This document shows positions 15,233-23,752 of a stretch of DNA of 64,000 bases, in pieces. The translations under genes were made by a program, and so were the position numbers. The notes beneath the pieces are model-generated. The model was not told where the DNA came from and did not search any database. It saw nothing but the letters and a program-made list of their open reading frames with translations. The stretch spans positions 1 through 64,000 of the forward strand of contig NZ_JBMNPX010000005.1 in NCBI RefSeq assembly GCF_050943825.1, given 5' to 3'. The DNA comes from Pseudoflavonifractor sp050943825. Lineage in GTDB: Bacteria > Bacillota > Clostridia > Oscillospirales > Oscillospiraceae. Positions within the stretch are counted from its first letter, which is position 1, and each line of letters opens with the position of its first letter.

Positions 15233-17368
15233 TCAGCCGCGTCGCTTGCCGCCCTTGCCCGGCTTGTGGCGGGGCGGACGGCTGCGGCGCTCCCCGCCGC
15301 TCTTGCGCTCATTGCTCCGGTGCTCGCCGTTCCGGCGGGCAGACCGGGGACCGGGGTTCCGGTGTCCCTGCCGGAGGTTCTCCGGGCGCTCAGGGACATT
15401 TTCCGGCTCCTCGCCAGAGAGATGGAAGGTGATCTGCCCGCTGCCCGGGTCGGCGGCGGCGCACACCACAGTCAGGGGCATGCCGAAGGAGAACACCCGG
15501 CCGGTGTACTCTCCACGGAGGGTCATGCGCTGGTCGTCGTGGTGGTAGTGGTCCCTGGGCAGGGCCTCGGCGGGAATCAGGCCCTCCACGCCGGAGGGCA
15601 GCATGACGAACAGGCCGAACTTGGTCACGCCGGACACCGTGCCAACCATAGTCTCTCCCACGTGGGCGAGCATATACTCGGCCATGTAGAGCTTCTCAAT
15701 CTCCCGCTCGGCATTCTGGGCCGCCACCTCCCGCTGGGAGGACTGGTCCGCCGCCCGGGCGGCCACCGACGCCATCCGTTTCTCCCAGGGCATGGTCTTG
15801 CCCACGTTGGCCGGGTTGGCCTCGTCGGCAAGCACCTGGGTGAGCACCCGGTGGACCATCAGGTCGGGGTAGCGGCGGATGGGGCTGGTGAAGTGGCAAT
15901 AGTACTTGGCCGCCAGGCCGAAGTGGCCCAGGTTCTGCACGTCGTACCGGGCCTTCATCAGGGAGCGGAGCACCATGGTGCTGATGATAGGGGCCTCCGG
16001 CTTGCCCTTGGCGTCCTCCAGAATCTTCTGGAGGGCAAAGCTGTCCGCCTCCTGGAAGGTGTACCCAAAGGGTGAGAGCATGGTCTTGAGCCCCTCCGCC
16101 TTGTCCTGGCTGGGCTTCTCGTGGACCCGGTAGACGGCGGGCTTGTGCCGGTCGAAGAGGTGCTTGGCCACGCACTCGTTGGCGGCGAGCATAAAGGACT
16201 CGATGAGGGCCTCGCTCTCCCCCTGCCTGCGCACCTTGATGTCCACCGGCGTTCCGTGCTCATCGCAGATGATATAGCTCTCGCTGGTCTCCAGGTCCAG
16301 GCTGCCCCGGAGCTTGCGGCGCTTCTCCAGCACTTTGGCCAGGACGGCCATGTCCCTGAGCATGGGCAGGATATTGTCATACCGCTTTTCCAGGTCCGGG
16401 TCCTCTCCGGCGAGCAGCTTGTTGCAGTCCTCGTAGGTCATCCGCTCGGTGGAGCGGATGACGCTCTTGCAGATGGTATGGTCCTCCTCCCGGCCGTCGG
16501 CGGCCAGGGTCATGAAGCAGGAGATGGTCAGCCGGTCCACGCCCGGATTCAGGGAGCAGATGCCGTTGGACAGCTCCACCGGCAGCATGGGGATGACCCG
16601 GTCGGCGAAGTACACCGAGGTGCCCCGCTCCCAGGCCTCCAGGTCCAGGGGGGACTTCTCCTGCACATAGTGGCTCACGTCGGCGATGTGGACTCCCAGC
16701 ACCCAGCGGCCCTGCTCGTCCCGCTCCAGGCTTACCGCGTCGTCCAGGTCCTTGGAGGAGGCGCCGTCGATGGTGATGATAATCTTGTTCCGCAGGTCGG
16801 TGCGCCCGGTCAGGGCGTCCTTCTCCACCTCACGGGGCGCTCTCGCCGCCGCGTCCAGCACGGCGGGCGGGAACTCCGGGTCAATCTCGTAGTGGTAGAG
16901 GATGGCGGCGGTGGAGGATTCCCGGTTGCCCGCGGGGCCGAAGGTCTCCCGCAGGGCGCCCATAGGGGGCGTCTTGGCGGTGCCGTACCCCAGCATCTCC
17001 ACGGCGATCTTCTCTCCGATACGCACTCCCTTGGCCTTTCCGGAGATTTTGATGGGCCCGGGCAGCTTGTCCGAGTCGGGCCGCATCCACAGCTCCCGGC
17101 CCAGCTTTTCCACCGTGCCGGTGACGAACCGGTTTGCCCGCTCGGTCACCCGCACCACAGTGGCAGTGCGCCGCCCCTCCTCCCAGGGCATCTCCGGGTC
17201 GGGCGCGGCCTGGACCTTGTCCCCATCCCAGGCTCCGCCGGTGGCTCTGGGCGGGATAAAATAATCGTCCTCCCGGCTCTTTCCGTCCTCAGGCACCAGG
17301 AAGCCGAAGCCCCGGCTGGTACCCTGGAATACGCCGGTGATAATCTCTTCTGTTTTCTTCTTTGCCAT
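15233..17368 (-). CDS. rnr: Ribonuclease R
   Basis: Processive 3'-to-5' exoribonuclease that degrades structured RNA. The 711-residue product has N-terminal cold-shock-type OB domains (GVFQGTSRGFGFLVPEDG), the RNB catalytic domain with the metal-binding aspartates in DLDDAVSLE at about residue 210, HIADVSHYVQ, the FTSPIRRYPDLMVHR active-site run near residue 500, and an S1 domain near residue 600 (VGTVSGVTKFGLFVMLPSGVEG is its start region, split here for clarity). It ends in a basic Arg/Lys/Gly tail of about 50 residues typical of RNase R. The ATG at 17368 has a modest GGAG 13 bases upstream. It is read alone from 17413-17441 toward the shared terminator at 15181-15217. Confidence 0.95.
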   Translation of the reverse strand: MAKKKTEEIITGVFQGTSRGFGFLVPEDGKSREDDYFIPPRATGGAWDGDKVQAAPDPEMPWEEGRRTATVVRVTERANRFVTGTVEKLGRELWMRPDSDKLPGPIKISGKAKGVRIGEKIAVEMLGYGTAKTPPMGALRETFGPAGNRESSTAAILYHYEIDPEFPPAVLDAAARAPREVEKDALTGRTDLRNKIIITIDGASSKDLDDAVSLERDEQGRWVLGVHIADVSHYVQEKSPLDLEAWERGTSVYFADRVIPMLPVELSNGICSLNPGVDRLTISCFMTLAADGREEDHTICKSVIRSTERMTYEDCNKLLAGEDPDLEKRYDNILPMLRDMAVLAKVLEKRRKLRGSLDLETSESYIICDEHGTPVDIKVRRQGESEALIESFMLAANECVAKHLFDRHKPAVYRVHEKPSQDKAEGLKTMLSPFGYTFQEADSFALQKILEDAKGKPEAPIISTMVLRSLMKARYDVQNLGHFGLAAKYYCHFTSPIRRYPDLMVHRVLTQVLADEANPANVGKTMPWEKRMASVAARAADQSSQREVAAQNAEREIEKLYMAEYMLAHVGETMVGTVSGVTKFGLFVMLPSGVEGLIPAEALPRDHYHHDDQRMTLRGEYTGRVFSFGMPLTVVCAAADPGSGQITFHLSGEEPENVPERPENLRQGHRNPGPRSARRNGEHRSNERKSGGERRSRPPRHKPGKGGKRRG

Positions 17369-17412
17369 ATGTTCTCGCTTTCTCCGTTTTCATCTGTCAT
17401 CTTCCATAAGTT

Positions 17413-17441
17413 ATAGTATCCCACATTTTGCCCTGTGTCCA
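17413..17441 (-). promoter_or_regulatory. Sigma-A promoter of rnr
   Basis: On the minus strand TGGACA (17436-17441) and TACTAT (17413-17418) are 17 bases apart, about 45 bases before the rnr start. Confidence 0.65.
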
Positions 17442-17557
17442 TCCGAATTTCCGCCAAAAATGCCCCCTTACCTCTCAACTTTGTCAAAATAATAACTTTC
17501 CGTTCCAGAAACTAGGACACACCCGGCGCCGTTCTATATTTTTTCTAAAAATATAAG

Positions 17558-17586
17558 TTGTCATTCCGCCCTCTTTGGTGTATAAT
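17558..17586 (+). promoter_or_regulatory. Sigma-A promoter of the EF-G-like gene
   Basis: TTGTCA (17558-17563), a 17-base spacer and TATAAT (17581-17586). The roughly 66-base leader contains a GC-rich hairpin near 17600-17625. Confidence 0.85.
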
Positions 17587-17658
17587 GACCAATATCACAG
17601 GCCAGCCGGGGTCCGGCGGGCCTGGCGCGACCCTAAAAGTAAGGAGTGGAAACAACGT

Positions 17659-19731
17659 ATGAGCTATTCCGCGCAAAACATTCGTAATATCTGCCTGCTG
17701 GGGCATGGCGGAAACGGAAAGACCTCCCTGGCAGAGAGTATGCTGTATCTGACCGGCGGTACCGCCCGACTGGGCAAGGTCCCCGATGGCAATACCGTGT
17801 GCGACTATGATCCCGAGGAGACCAAGCGCCAGATTTCCATCTCCCTGGCCGTGGCCCCTGTGGAATATGACGGCTGTAAGATCAACATTCTGGACACGCC
17901 CGGCTATTTCGATTTCTCCGGCGAGGTCATCGAGGCCATGCAGGCCGCCGACGCCGCCATTATCGTCTGCTCCGCCAAGGGCGGCATGAGCGTGGGCGCT
18001 GAGAAGGCCTGGAAGCTCTGCGAGAGCCGCAAGCTGCCCCGCCTGCTCTACATCTCCAAGACCGACGAGGATAACTCCGACTACAACGCCGCCTTCGCCA
18101 CCCTGCGTGAGCGCTTCGGCAAGAACATCGCACCTCTGGTGGCCCCCATCTGGGACGCCGACAAGAAGGTCATCGGCATCATCGACGTGCTCCACAAGCG
18201 CGCTTTTGAGTTTGTCAAGGGCTCCCGCCAGGAGATCGAGGTGCCCGAGGACAAGAAAGCCGTGCTGGACGAGCTGTACGACGCTCTGAAGGAGTCCGTG
18301 GCTGAGACCAGCGAGGAGTTCATGGACAAGTACTTCTCCGGCGAGGACTTCACCTACGCCGAGATGATCCAGGGCCTGCGCCAGGGCGTGAAGGACCTGT
18401 CACTGTTCCCCGTGCTGTGCGGCAGCGCCCTGTCCGGCCTGGGCACCCGCATGCTGCTGGACACCATCGTGGAGCTGCTGCCCAACCCCCTGGAGGGCAA
18501 GGCCCTTGTGGCCGAGAACGCCGACGGCGAGCTGGACGAGTTCGTCTCCTCCCCCGGCGCCCTGCCCACCGCCTTTGTGTTCAAGACCACCTCTGACCAG
18601 TACGGCAAGTACTCCTATGTCAAGGTGCTCTCCGGCTCCATCAAGCCCGACATGCCCATGGTCAACGCCCGCACCGGCGCCACTGAGAAGCTGGGCCGCC
18701 TGTATGTGATGACCGGCAAGAAGGCCGACGAGGTCAAGGAGCTCCAGTGCGGCGACATCGGCGCCATTGGCAAGATGGATAAGCTGAAGACCGGCGACAC
18801 CCTCTGCGACGCCCGCAAGGTGGTCAAGCTGGAGGCCATTCCCTTCCCCGAGCCCTGCTATTCCGTGGCCATCGCCCCCAAGACCAAGGGCCAGGAGGAC
18901 AAGGTCGCCTCCGGTCTGACCCGTATGAACGAGGAGGATCTCACCTTCTCCTGGGTCAACAACGCCGAGACCCACCAGATGGTCATCTCCGGCACCGGTG
19001 ATATGCAGATGGATGTGCTGCTCTCCCGGCTGAAGAGCCGCTTCGGCGTGGACGCCACCCTGTCCGAGCCCCGCGTGCCCTACCGCGAGAAGATCCGCAA
19101 GAAGGTCGAGGTCCAGGGCCGCCACAAGAAGCAGTCCGGTGGCCACGGCCAGTTCGGCGACGTCAAGATCCGCTTCGAGCCCGGTGAGAGCGAGGAGCTG
19201 GAGTTCTGCGAGGAGGTCTTCGGCGGCGCGGTGCCCAAGAACTTCTTCCCCGCCGTTGAGAAGGGCCTGCGCGAGGCTGTGCAGCACGGCGTGCTGGCCG
19301 GCTACCCGGTGGTCAACCTGAAGGCCACCCTGTTCGACGGCTCCTATCACCCCGTCGACTCCTCCGAAATGGCCTTCAAGACCGCCGCTCAGCTGGCCTA
19401 CAAGGCCGGTCTGCCCGATGCCAGCCCCGTTCTGCTGGAGCCCATCGGCGAGCTGAAGGTCACCATCCCCGACAACTACATGGGCGACGTTATCGGCGAC
19501 CTGAACAAGCGCCGCGGCCGCGTGATGGGTATGAATCCCGACCACGACGGCAACCAGGTGGTTGAGGCCGAGGTGCCCATGGCCGAGATGAGCCGCTACG
19601 CCATCGACCTGCGGTCCATGACCCAGGGCCGCGGCTCCTTCACCTTCCACTTTGTCCGCTATGAGGACGCGCCTCCCGCCGTCCAGGAGAAGGCCATCGC
19701 CGCTGCTAAGGCCATGCAGGCTGAGGAGTAA
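17659..19731 (+). CDS. EF-G-like translational GTPase (EF-G2 type)
   Basis: Ribosome-associated GTPase related to elongation factor G. The 690-residue product has all five EF-G domains: GTPase domain with G1 GHGGNGKTS, G3 DTPGYFDF, then SKTD where canonical EF-G has NKxD, domain II near residue 300, domain IV with KKQSGGHGQFGDV, and a C-terminal domain containing DLNKRRGRVMGM. The changed G1 (GHGGNGKT for GHxDxGKT) marks the EF-G2 class found beside the housekeeping fusA in many Clostridia, whose role is not settled. The ATG at 17659 has AAGGAG 12 bases upstream, a long spacing. It is transcribed alone and ends at 19741-19776. I would not call it the essential fusA. Confidence 0.9.
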   Translation: MSYSAQNIRNICLLGHGGNGKTSLAESMLYLTGGTARLGKVPDGNTVCDYDPEETKRQISISLAVAPVEYDGCKINILDTPGYFDFSGEVIEAMQAADAAIIVCSAKGGMSVGAEKAWKLCESRKLPRLLYISKTDEDNSDYNAAFATLRERFGKNIAPLVAPIWDADKKVIGIIDVLHKRAFEFVKGSRQEIEVPEDKKAVLDELYDALKESVAETSEEFMDKYFSGEDFTYAEMIQGLRQGVKDLSLFPVLCGSALSGLGTRMLLDTIVELLPNPLEGKALVAENADGELDEFVSSPGALPTAFVFKTTSDQYGKYSYVKVLSGSIKPDMPMVNARTGATEKLGRLYVMTGKKADEVKELQCGDIGAIGKMDKLKTGDTLCDARKVVKLEAIPFPEPCYSVAIAPKTKGQEDKVASGLTRMNEEDLTFSWVNNAETHQMVISGTGDMQMDVLLSRLKSRFGVDATLSEPRVPYREKIRKKVEVQGRHKKQSGGHGQFGDVKIRFEPGESEELEFCEEVFGGAVPKNFFPAVEKGLREAVQHGVLAGYPVVNLKATLFDGSYHPVDSSEMAFKTAAQLAYKAGLPDASPVLLEPIGELKVTIPDNYMGDVIGDLNKRRGRVMGMNPDHDGNQVVEAEVPMAEMSRYAIDLRSMTQGRGSFTFHFVRYEDAPPAVQEKAIAAAKAMQAEE

Positions 19732-19740
19732 GTTAAATCA

Positions 19741-19776
19741 AACGGTCCCGGAGCATAGCTCCGGGACCGTTTTTTG
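19741..19776. terminator. Bidirectional terminator between EF-G-like gene and lipoprotein
   Basis: CGGTCCCGGAGC (19743-19754) pairs perfectly with GCTCCGGGACCG (19758-19769) around ATA, then TTTTTT. Confidence 0.92.
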
Positions 19777-19786
19777 TCGTTTGCTG

Positions 19787-20896
19787 TTAGTCGAAGGCGC
19801 CCGCCGTCACCATCCGGCCCAGATCAGCCAGATAGATGCGCATCATCTCGTCCTGGTCCGGCATCTCGTCCCAGATGGGCTCCGGCTGCTCCCCTTCGCC
19901 GCTGATCAGCCACTCCGCCAGCTCCTCCAGCGGGCCGCACATCTGCCGGATGGAGTAGGCGTAGCCCTCGCCGTCCATAGCCGACATAATCTCTGTCACC
20001 TGGAAAGTTCCATCCTCATCGTAACATCCCCGGAAGGCGGTAGGACCGCCTCCGCCGCCCCATCCACCGCAGCTGCCATCCAGCTGGACGGTGTAGTAAA
20101 ACCGCTCGTTCACGCTGCACACCAGCACCGTATCCCCGTCCTCCTCGTAGCTGTCCCAGATGGTAATGGCGGGAAGCATCACGTCATTGAGACGGGAGCG
20201 CACGGGGATCTGCTCCGGGTCGGCGTACCGGGCCTGAAGGGCGTCAAAGAGAACCGCCGCATCACCGGTGAGGCCCATCTGCTCCGCCGTGGGCAGGGGC
20301 AGGTCGGGCTCCGGGTTGTTCTCCAGGCTGCTCCAGGTGACGGTGGCCGCCACCTGTTCCCCAAGCTCCGCCTCCTCCGTGGGCCACAGCAGCTGGAGAC
20401 GCCGCTCCCCATCCAGGGGGATGTACCAGCCGGTGCACACAATCCCGTCCGACACCCCCTCTTCAATGGGCTTTCCGTTGGCGTCCAGATTCTCAATCCG
20501 GACCGTCTTTCCGCCAAGGACCGCCGCCTCGCTGGGCACCTCATCCGCCTCCAGGAGGGCCAGGGAGCAGCCCTCCATGCCCAGCGTCACCGAGGTGATC
20601 CCTTTCTCAATACCGCCGCTGTACTCCTCCGGCAGGGCCAGCTGGTAGTCCACCTGCCAGCCGCGCCTGTACAGCCTGCCGTTCACCTGGGACCAGTCCT
20701 GAGACAGCTCCGCTGAGGCGCTCTCCGTTGGCTGGGGGGTGTTGCTCTGAACAGGGTCGGATGTGTCCGTCGGTGCTCCGGGGGTACAGGCAGAGGTGAT
20801 GAGCATCACCGCGGCCAGCACCGCCGCCAGGGCGGCCGCTTTCCGCCGGTCCGTGCGGACTTTTTCCGCTTGAAACAGCGCTGTCAGTTGTTCCAT
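19787..20896 (-). CDS. Predicted lipoprotein of unknown function
   Basis: Not recognised. The 369-residue product has a 19-residue charged N terminus, a hydrophobic stretch (AAALAAVLAAVMLI) and a lipobox TSAC at about residue 37, followed by a Thr/Pro/Ser-rich linker; it is probably anchored on the outer face of the membrane. The rest is acidic and globular with many aromatic and Trp residues and a Gly-rich run (CGGWGGGGGP) near residue 295. Nothing indicates catalysis. The unusually long segment before the hydrophobic core could instead make it a single-pass membrane protein. ATG at 20896 has AAAGGAG 6 bases upstream. It is a single-gene unit with the promoter at 20972-21000. Confidence 0.75.
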   Translation of the reverse strand: MEQLTALFQAEKVRTDRRKAAALAAVLAAVMLITSACTPGAPTDTSDPVQSNTPQPTESASAELSQDWSQVNGRLYRRGWQVDYQLALPEEYSGGIEKGITSVTLGMEGCSLALLEADEVPSEAAVLGGKTVRIENLDANGKPIEEGVSDGIVCTGWYIPLDGERRLQLLWPTEEAELGEQVAATVTWSSLENNPEPDLPLPTAEQMGLTGDAAVLFDALQARYADPEQIPVRSRLNDVMLPAITIWDSYEEDGDTVLVCSVNERFYYTVQLDGSCGGWGGGGGPTAFRGCYDEDGTFQVTEIMSAMDGEGYAYSIRQMCGPLEELAEWLISGEGEQPEPIWDEMPDQDEMMRIYLADLGRMVTAGAFD

Positions 20897-20971
20897 GGGC
20901 ATCTCCTTTCTCCCATTTCCCCGGGCTGTCCGGCCAGCCCGTCCACATTCTGCGGTTTCATCTCCAAGTTC

Positions 20972-21000
20972 ACCATATCCTGTCCCCGGCGGGTTGTCAA
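20972..21000 (-). promoter_or_regulatory. Sigma-A promoter of the lipoprotein gene
   Basis: On the minus strand TTGACA (20995-21000) and TATGGT (20972-20977) are 17 bases apart, about 70 bases before the start. Confidence 0.65.
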
Positions 21001-21068
21001 GTTTTTCTTCCCTTTCCCGCCCCGGCGGGTTATACTGTGGAAAAGCATTGCAGAGGAGTGAGCCAACT

Positions 21069-21578
21069 ATGACGGTAATTCGTCTTGCCCGCCCGGAGGA
21101 TGTGGACGCGGTCTGGGCACTGGTACAGCGGGCGGCGGCCCATATGCAGGCCCTGGGCAATCCCCAGTGGGGAGAGGACTACCCCACCCGCGCCCACTAC
21201 GCCGCCGACCAGGCCCGTGGTGAGCTGTATGTATCGGTAGATGAGGACGGGACCATTCTGGGGGCGGTGTGCCTCAACCAGGAGCAGGCCCCTGAGTATG
21301 CCCCCCTGCCCTGGGCAGTCCCCGGCCCGGCCATGGTGCTCCACCGGCTGGCGGTGGACCCGGCTGCCCAGCGCCGGGGTGTGGGCCGGAGCTTCTTCCA
21401 GTTTGGCGAGGCCATGGCCCGCCGTCTGGGTCTGCCCGTCTTTCATCTGGACACCTACGCCCGCAACGACCGGATGCAGGCGCTGATTCGCAGCCAGGGC
21501 TTCACCCAGGTGGGCACGGTCCACTTTGACCGGGAGGGCCGCCCCGACGGCTTCCCCTGCTTCGAGAAGGTGCTCTGA
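21069..21578 (+). CDS. GNAT-family N-acetyltransferase
   Basis: Acetyl-CoA-dependent acetyltransferase; substrate unknown. The 169-residue product has the GNAT fold order: N-terminal IRLARPEDVDAVWALV, a strand pair ending GAVCLN, the strand LHRLAVDP, the acetyl-CoA-binding RRGVGRSFF at about residue 100, and the C-terminal HLDTYARNDRMQALIRSQGF helix and strand. ATG at 21069 has GAGGAG 11 bases upstream. A TATACT at 21031-21036 may be its -10 element, with no good -35. It lies divergently from the lipoprotein and 110 bases before pncA, from which it is separated by the pncA promoter, so no functional link is evident. Confidence 0.88.
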   Translation: MTVIRLARPEDVDAVWALVQRAAAHMQALGNPQWGEDYPTRAHYAADQARGELYVSVDEDGTILGAVCLNQEQAPEYAPLPWAVPGPAMVLHRLAVDPAAQRRGVGRSFFQFGEAMARRLGLPVFHLDTYARNDRMQALIRSQGFTQVGTVHFDREGRPDGFPCFEKVL

Positions 21579-21611
21579 GCCGTTTCCCGCCGGACTTCCC
21601 ACCGGCCGTCC

Positions 21612-21640
21612 TTGCTTTTTTGGTGAAAATCACATATAAT
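21612..21640 (+). promoter_or_regulatory. Sigma-A promoter of pncA-pncB
   Basis: TTGCTT (21612-21617), 17 bases, TATAAT (21635-21640). The start would be about 40 bases before the pncA ATG. Confidence 0.75.
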
Positions 21641-21688
21641 GGGGAAAATACAGCCCGGCATCTATTTTGATTCAGGAGGTTTCTCCCC

Positions 21689-22219
21689 ATGAAAAAGCTG
21701 CTCATTGTGGTGGACTATCAGAAGGATTTCGTAGACGGTTCCCTGGGCTTCTCCGGCGCCGAGCTGCTGGACGCCCCCATTGCGGCCAAGATTGCCGCCT
21801 ACCACGCCGCCGGTGACGATGTGGTCTTCACCTTTGATACCCATACCCCCGACTATCTGAGCACCCAGGAGGGCCGCAAGCTGCCCGCTGCCCACTGTAT
21901 CCGCGGCAGTGAGGGCTGGGCGCTGTACGGCGAGACGGCCAAGGCCGCCCATGAGGATGACCGCCGCTTTGAAAAGCCCACCTTCCCCTCCCTGGCCCTG
22001 GGCGAGTGGCTGAAGGGACAGGACTACGGCCAGATCGAGCTGGTGGGCCTGGTGTCCAACATCTGCGTGCTGTCCAATGCGGTCATCGCCAAGGCCGCCC
22101 TGCCCGATGCAGAGATCGTAGTGGACGCCGCCTGCACCGCCTCCTTTGACCCCGCCCTCCACGAGAAGTGCCTGGATGTGCTGGGAGGACTCCAGGTGAC
22201 GGTGATCAACCGGGCGTAA
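21689..22219 (+). CDS. pncA: Nicotinamidase / isochorismatase-family hydrolase
   Basis: Hydrolyses nicotinamide to nicotinate and ammonia in NAD salvage. The 176-residue product has the cysteine-hydrolase triad: D9 (IVVDYQKDF), K96 (FEKPTFPS) and C126 (LVSNICVLSN), plus a metal-site-like D50-x-H52 (FDTHTPDYL). ATG at 21689 follows AGGAGG with suitable spacing. The nicotinate phosphoribosyltransferase gene begins 29 bases after its stop without a terminator, so product is handed to the next enzyme and the assignment to nicotinamide, rather than another isochorismatase substrate, is well supported. nadE at 10161 completes the same route. Confidence 0.92.
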   Translation: MKKLLIVVDYQKDFVDGSLGFSGAELLDAPIAAKIAAYHAAGDDVVFTFDTHTPDYLSTQEGRKLPAAHCIRGSEGWALYGETAKAAHEDDRRFEKPTFPSLALGEWLKGQDYGQIELVGLVSNICVLSNAVIAKAALPDAEIVVDAACTASFDPALHEKCLDVLGGLQVTVINRA

Positions 22220-22248
22220 ATGCGCCGCATGCTGAAAGGCTGATAAAC

Positions 22249-23700
22249 ATGAAAAAGAATCCCATGAATTACACCCTACTCTGCGATTTCTACGAGCTGA
22301 CCATGGCCAACGGCTACTTTCAGACCGGCATGGCAGATCAGATTTGCTACTTCGACGTGTTCTTCCGCACTGTGCCCGACGGGGGCGGCTTTGCCATCGC
22401 GGCCGGCCTGGAGCAGGTCATCGAGTATATTGAGAACCTGCGCTTTGACGAGGAGGACATTGACTTTCTGCGGAGCAAGGGCACCTTCAGCGAGGACTTT
22501 CTCTCCTACCTGAAGGGCTTCCGGTTCACCGGCGACATCTGGGCCGTGCCCGAGGGCACCCCCATCTTCCCCGGTGAGCCCTTTATGACGGTCCGCGCCC
22601 CCGCCATTGAGGCCCAGTATATTGAGACTTACCTGCTTCTCACCCTCAACCACCAGTCCCTCATTGCCACCAAGTCCAACCGCATCGTCCGGGCCGCCGA
22701 CGGCCGCCCGGTGAGCGAGTTCGGCTCCCGCCGGGCCCAGGGCACCGACGGCGCCGTGCTGGGCGCCCGGGCGGCCTATATCGCCGGCTGCGTGGGCACC
22801 GCCTGCACCCTGGCCGACCAGATGTACGGCTCCCCCGCCGGCGGCACCATGGCCCACTCCTGGGTCCAGATGTTCCCCGACGAGTACACCGCCTTCAAGA
22901 CCTACTGCGAGCTCTATCCCCACTCGGCCACCCTGCTGGTGGACACCTACAACGTGCTCAAATCGGGTGTGCCCAACGCCATCCGGGCCTTCAAGGAGGT
23001 GCTGCTGCCCCAGGGCATCACCAAGTGCGCCATCCGGCTGGACAGCGGCGATCTGACCTACCTGTCCCGGAAGGCCCGCAAGATGCTGGACGCCGCCGGG
23101 CTCACCGAGTGCTCCATCGTGGCCTCCAACTCTCTGGACGAGTATATCATCCGGGATCTGCTCCTCCAGGGTGCCCAGATCGACTCCTTCGGCGTGGGCG
23201 AGCGGCTCATCACCTCCAAGAGTGAGCCGGTGTTCGGCGGCGTGTACAAGCTGGCCGCTGTGGAGGATAAGCAGGGCAATATCATCCCCAAGATCAAGGT
23301 CTCTGAAAACGCGGCCAAGATTACGAACCCCCATTTCAAGAAGGTGTACCGCATCTTTGAGAACGAGACCGGCAAGGCCATGGCCGACCTGATCTGCGTC
23401 CACGACGAGGTCATCGACCCCAGCAAGCCTCTGGAGCTCTTCGACCCGGAGGCCACCTGGAAGCGCAAGACTGTCACCGACTTCACCGCCGTGGAGCTGC
23501 TGGTGCCCATCTTCCAGGGGGGCAAGCTGGTGTACCAGTCCCCCTCCATCACCGAGATGCGGGCCTACTGCGCCGCCCAGATCGACCTCCAGTGGGACGA
23601 GGTCAAGCGGTTTGAGAATCCCCACAACTACTATGTGGACCTGTCCCAGAAGCTGTGGGACATCAAGCACGAGCTGCTCAAGCAGGCTGGCCACATCTAA
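22249..23700 (+). CDS. pncB: Nicotinate phosphoribosyltransferase
   Basis: Joins nicotinate to PRPP, using ATP, to form nicotinate mononucleotide in NAD salvage. The 483-residue product has the Firmicute PncB layout: N-terminal LLCDFYELTMANGYF, FDVFFRTVPDGGGFAIAAGL, the SEFGSRRAQGTDGA loop with the autophosphorylation-region arginines, GTMAHSWVQMFPDEYTAF, LRLDSGDL-like IRLDSGDLTYLSRKAR, and FGVGERLITS. ATG at 22249 has GAAAGG 9 bases upstream. It forms an operon with pncA from the promoter at 21612-21640 and ends at the strong terminator at 23709-23750. Confidence 0.96.
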   Translation: MKKNPMNYTLLCDFYELTMANGYFQTGMADQICYFDVFFRTVPDGGGFAIAAGLEQVIEYIENLRFDEEDIDFLRSKGTFSEDFLSYLKGFRFTGDIWAVPEGTPIFPGEPFMTVRAPAIEAQYIETYLLLTLNHQSLIATKSNRIVRAADGRPVSEFGSRRAQGTDGAVLGARAAYIAGCVGTACTLADQMYGSPAGGTMAHSWVQMFPDEYTAFKTYCELYPHSATLLVDTYNVLKSGVPNAIRAFKEVLLPQGITKCAIRLDSGDLTYLSRKARKMLDAAGLTECSIVASNSLDEYIIRDLLLQGAQIDSFGVGERLITSKSEPVFGGVYKLAAVEDKQGNIIPKIKVSENAAKITNPHFKKVYRIFENETGKAMADLICVHDEVIDPSKPLELFDPEATWKRKTVTDFTAVELLVPIFQGGKLVYQSPSITEMRAYCAAQIDLQWDEVKRFENPHNYYVDLSQKLWDIKHELLKQAGHI

Positions 23701-23708
23701 AGTACAGC

Positions 23709-23750
23709 AAAAACCGGCTGTTCCCGTTGGGAACAGCCGGTTTTGTTTTC
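23709..23750. terminator. Bidirectional terminator between pncB and the glycosyltransferase
   Basis: CCGGCTGTTCCC (23714-23725) pairs perfectly with its complement (23729-23740) around GTT; A-run before, TTTTGTTTTC after. Confidence 0.93.
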
Positions 23751-23752
23751 TG

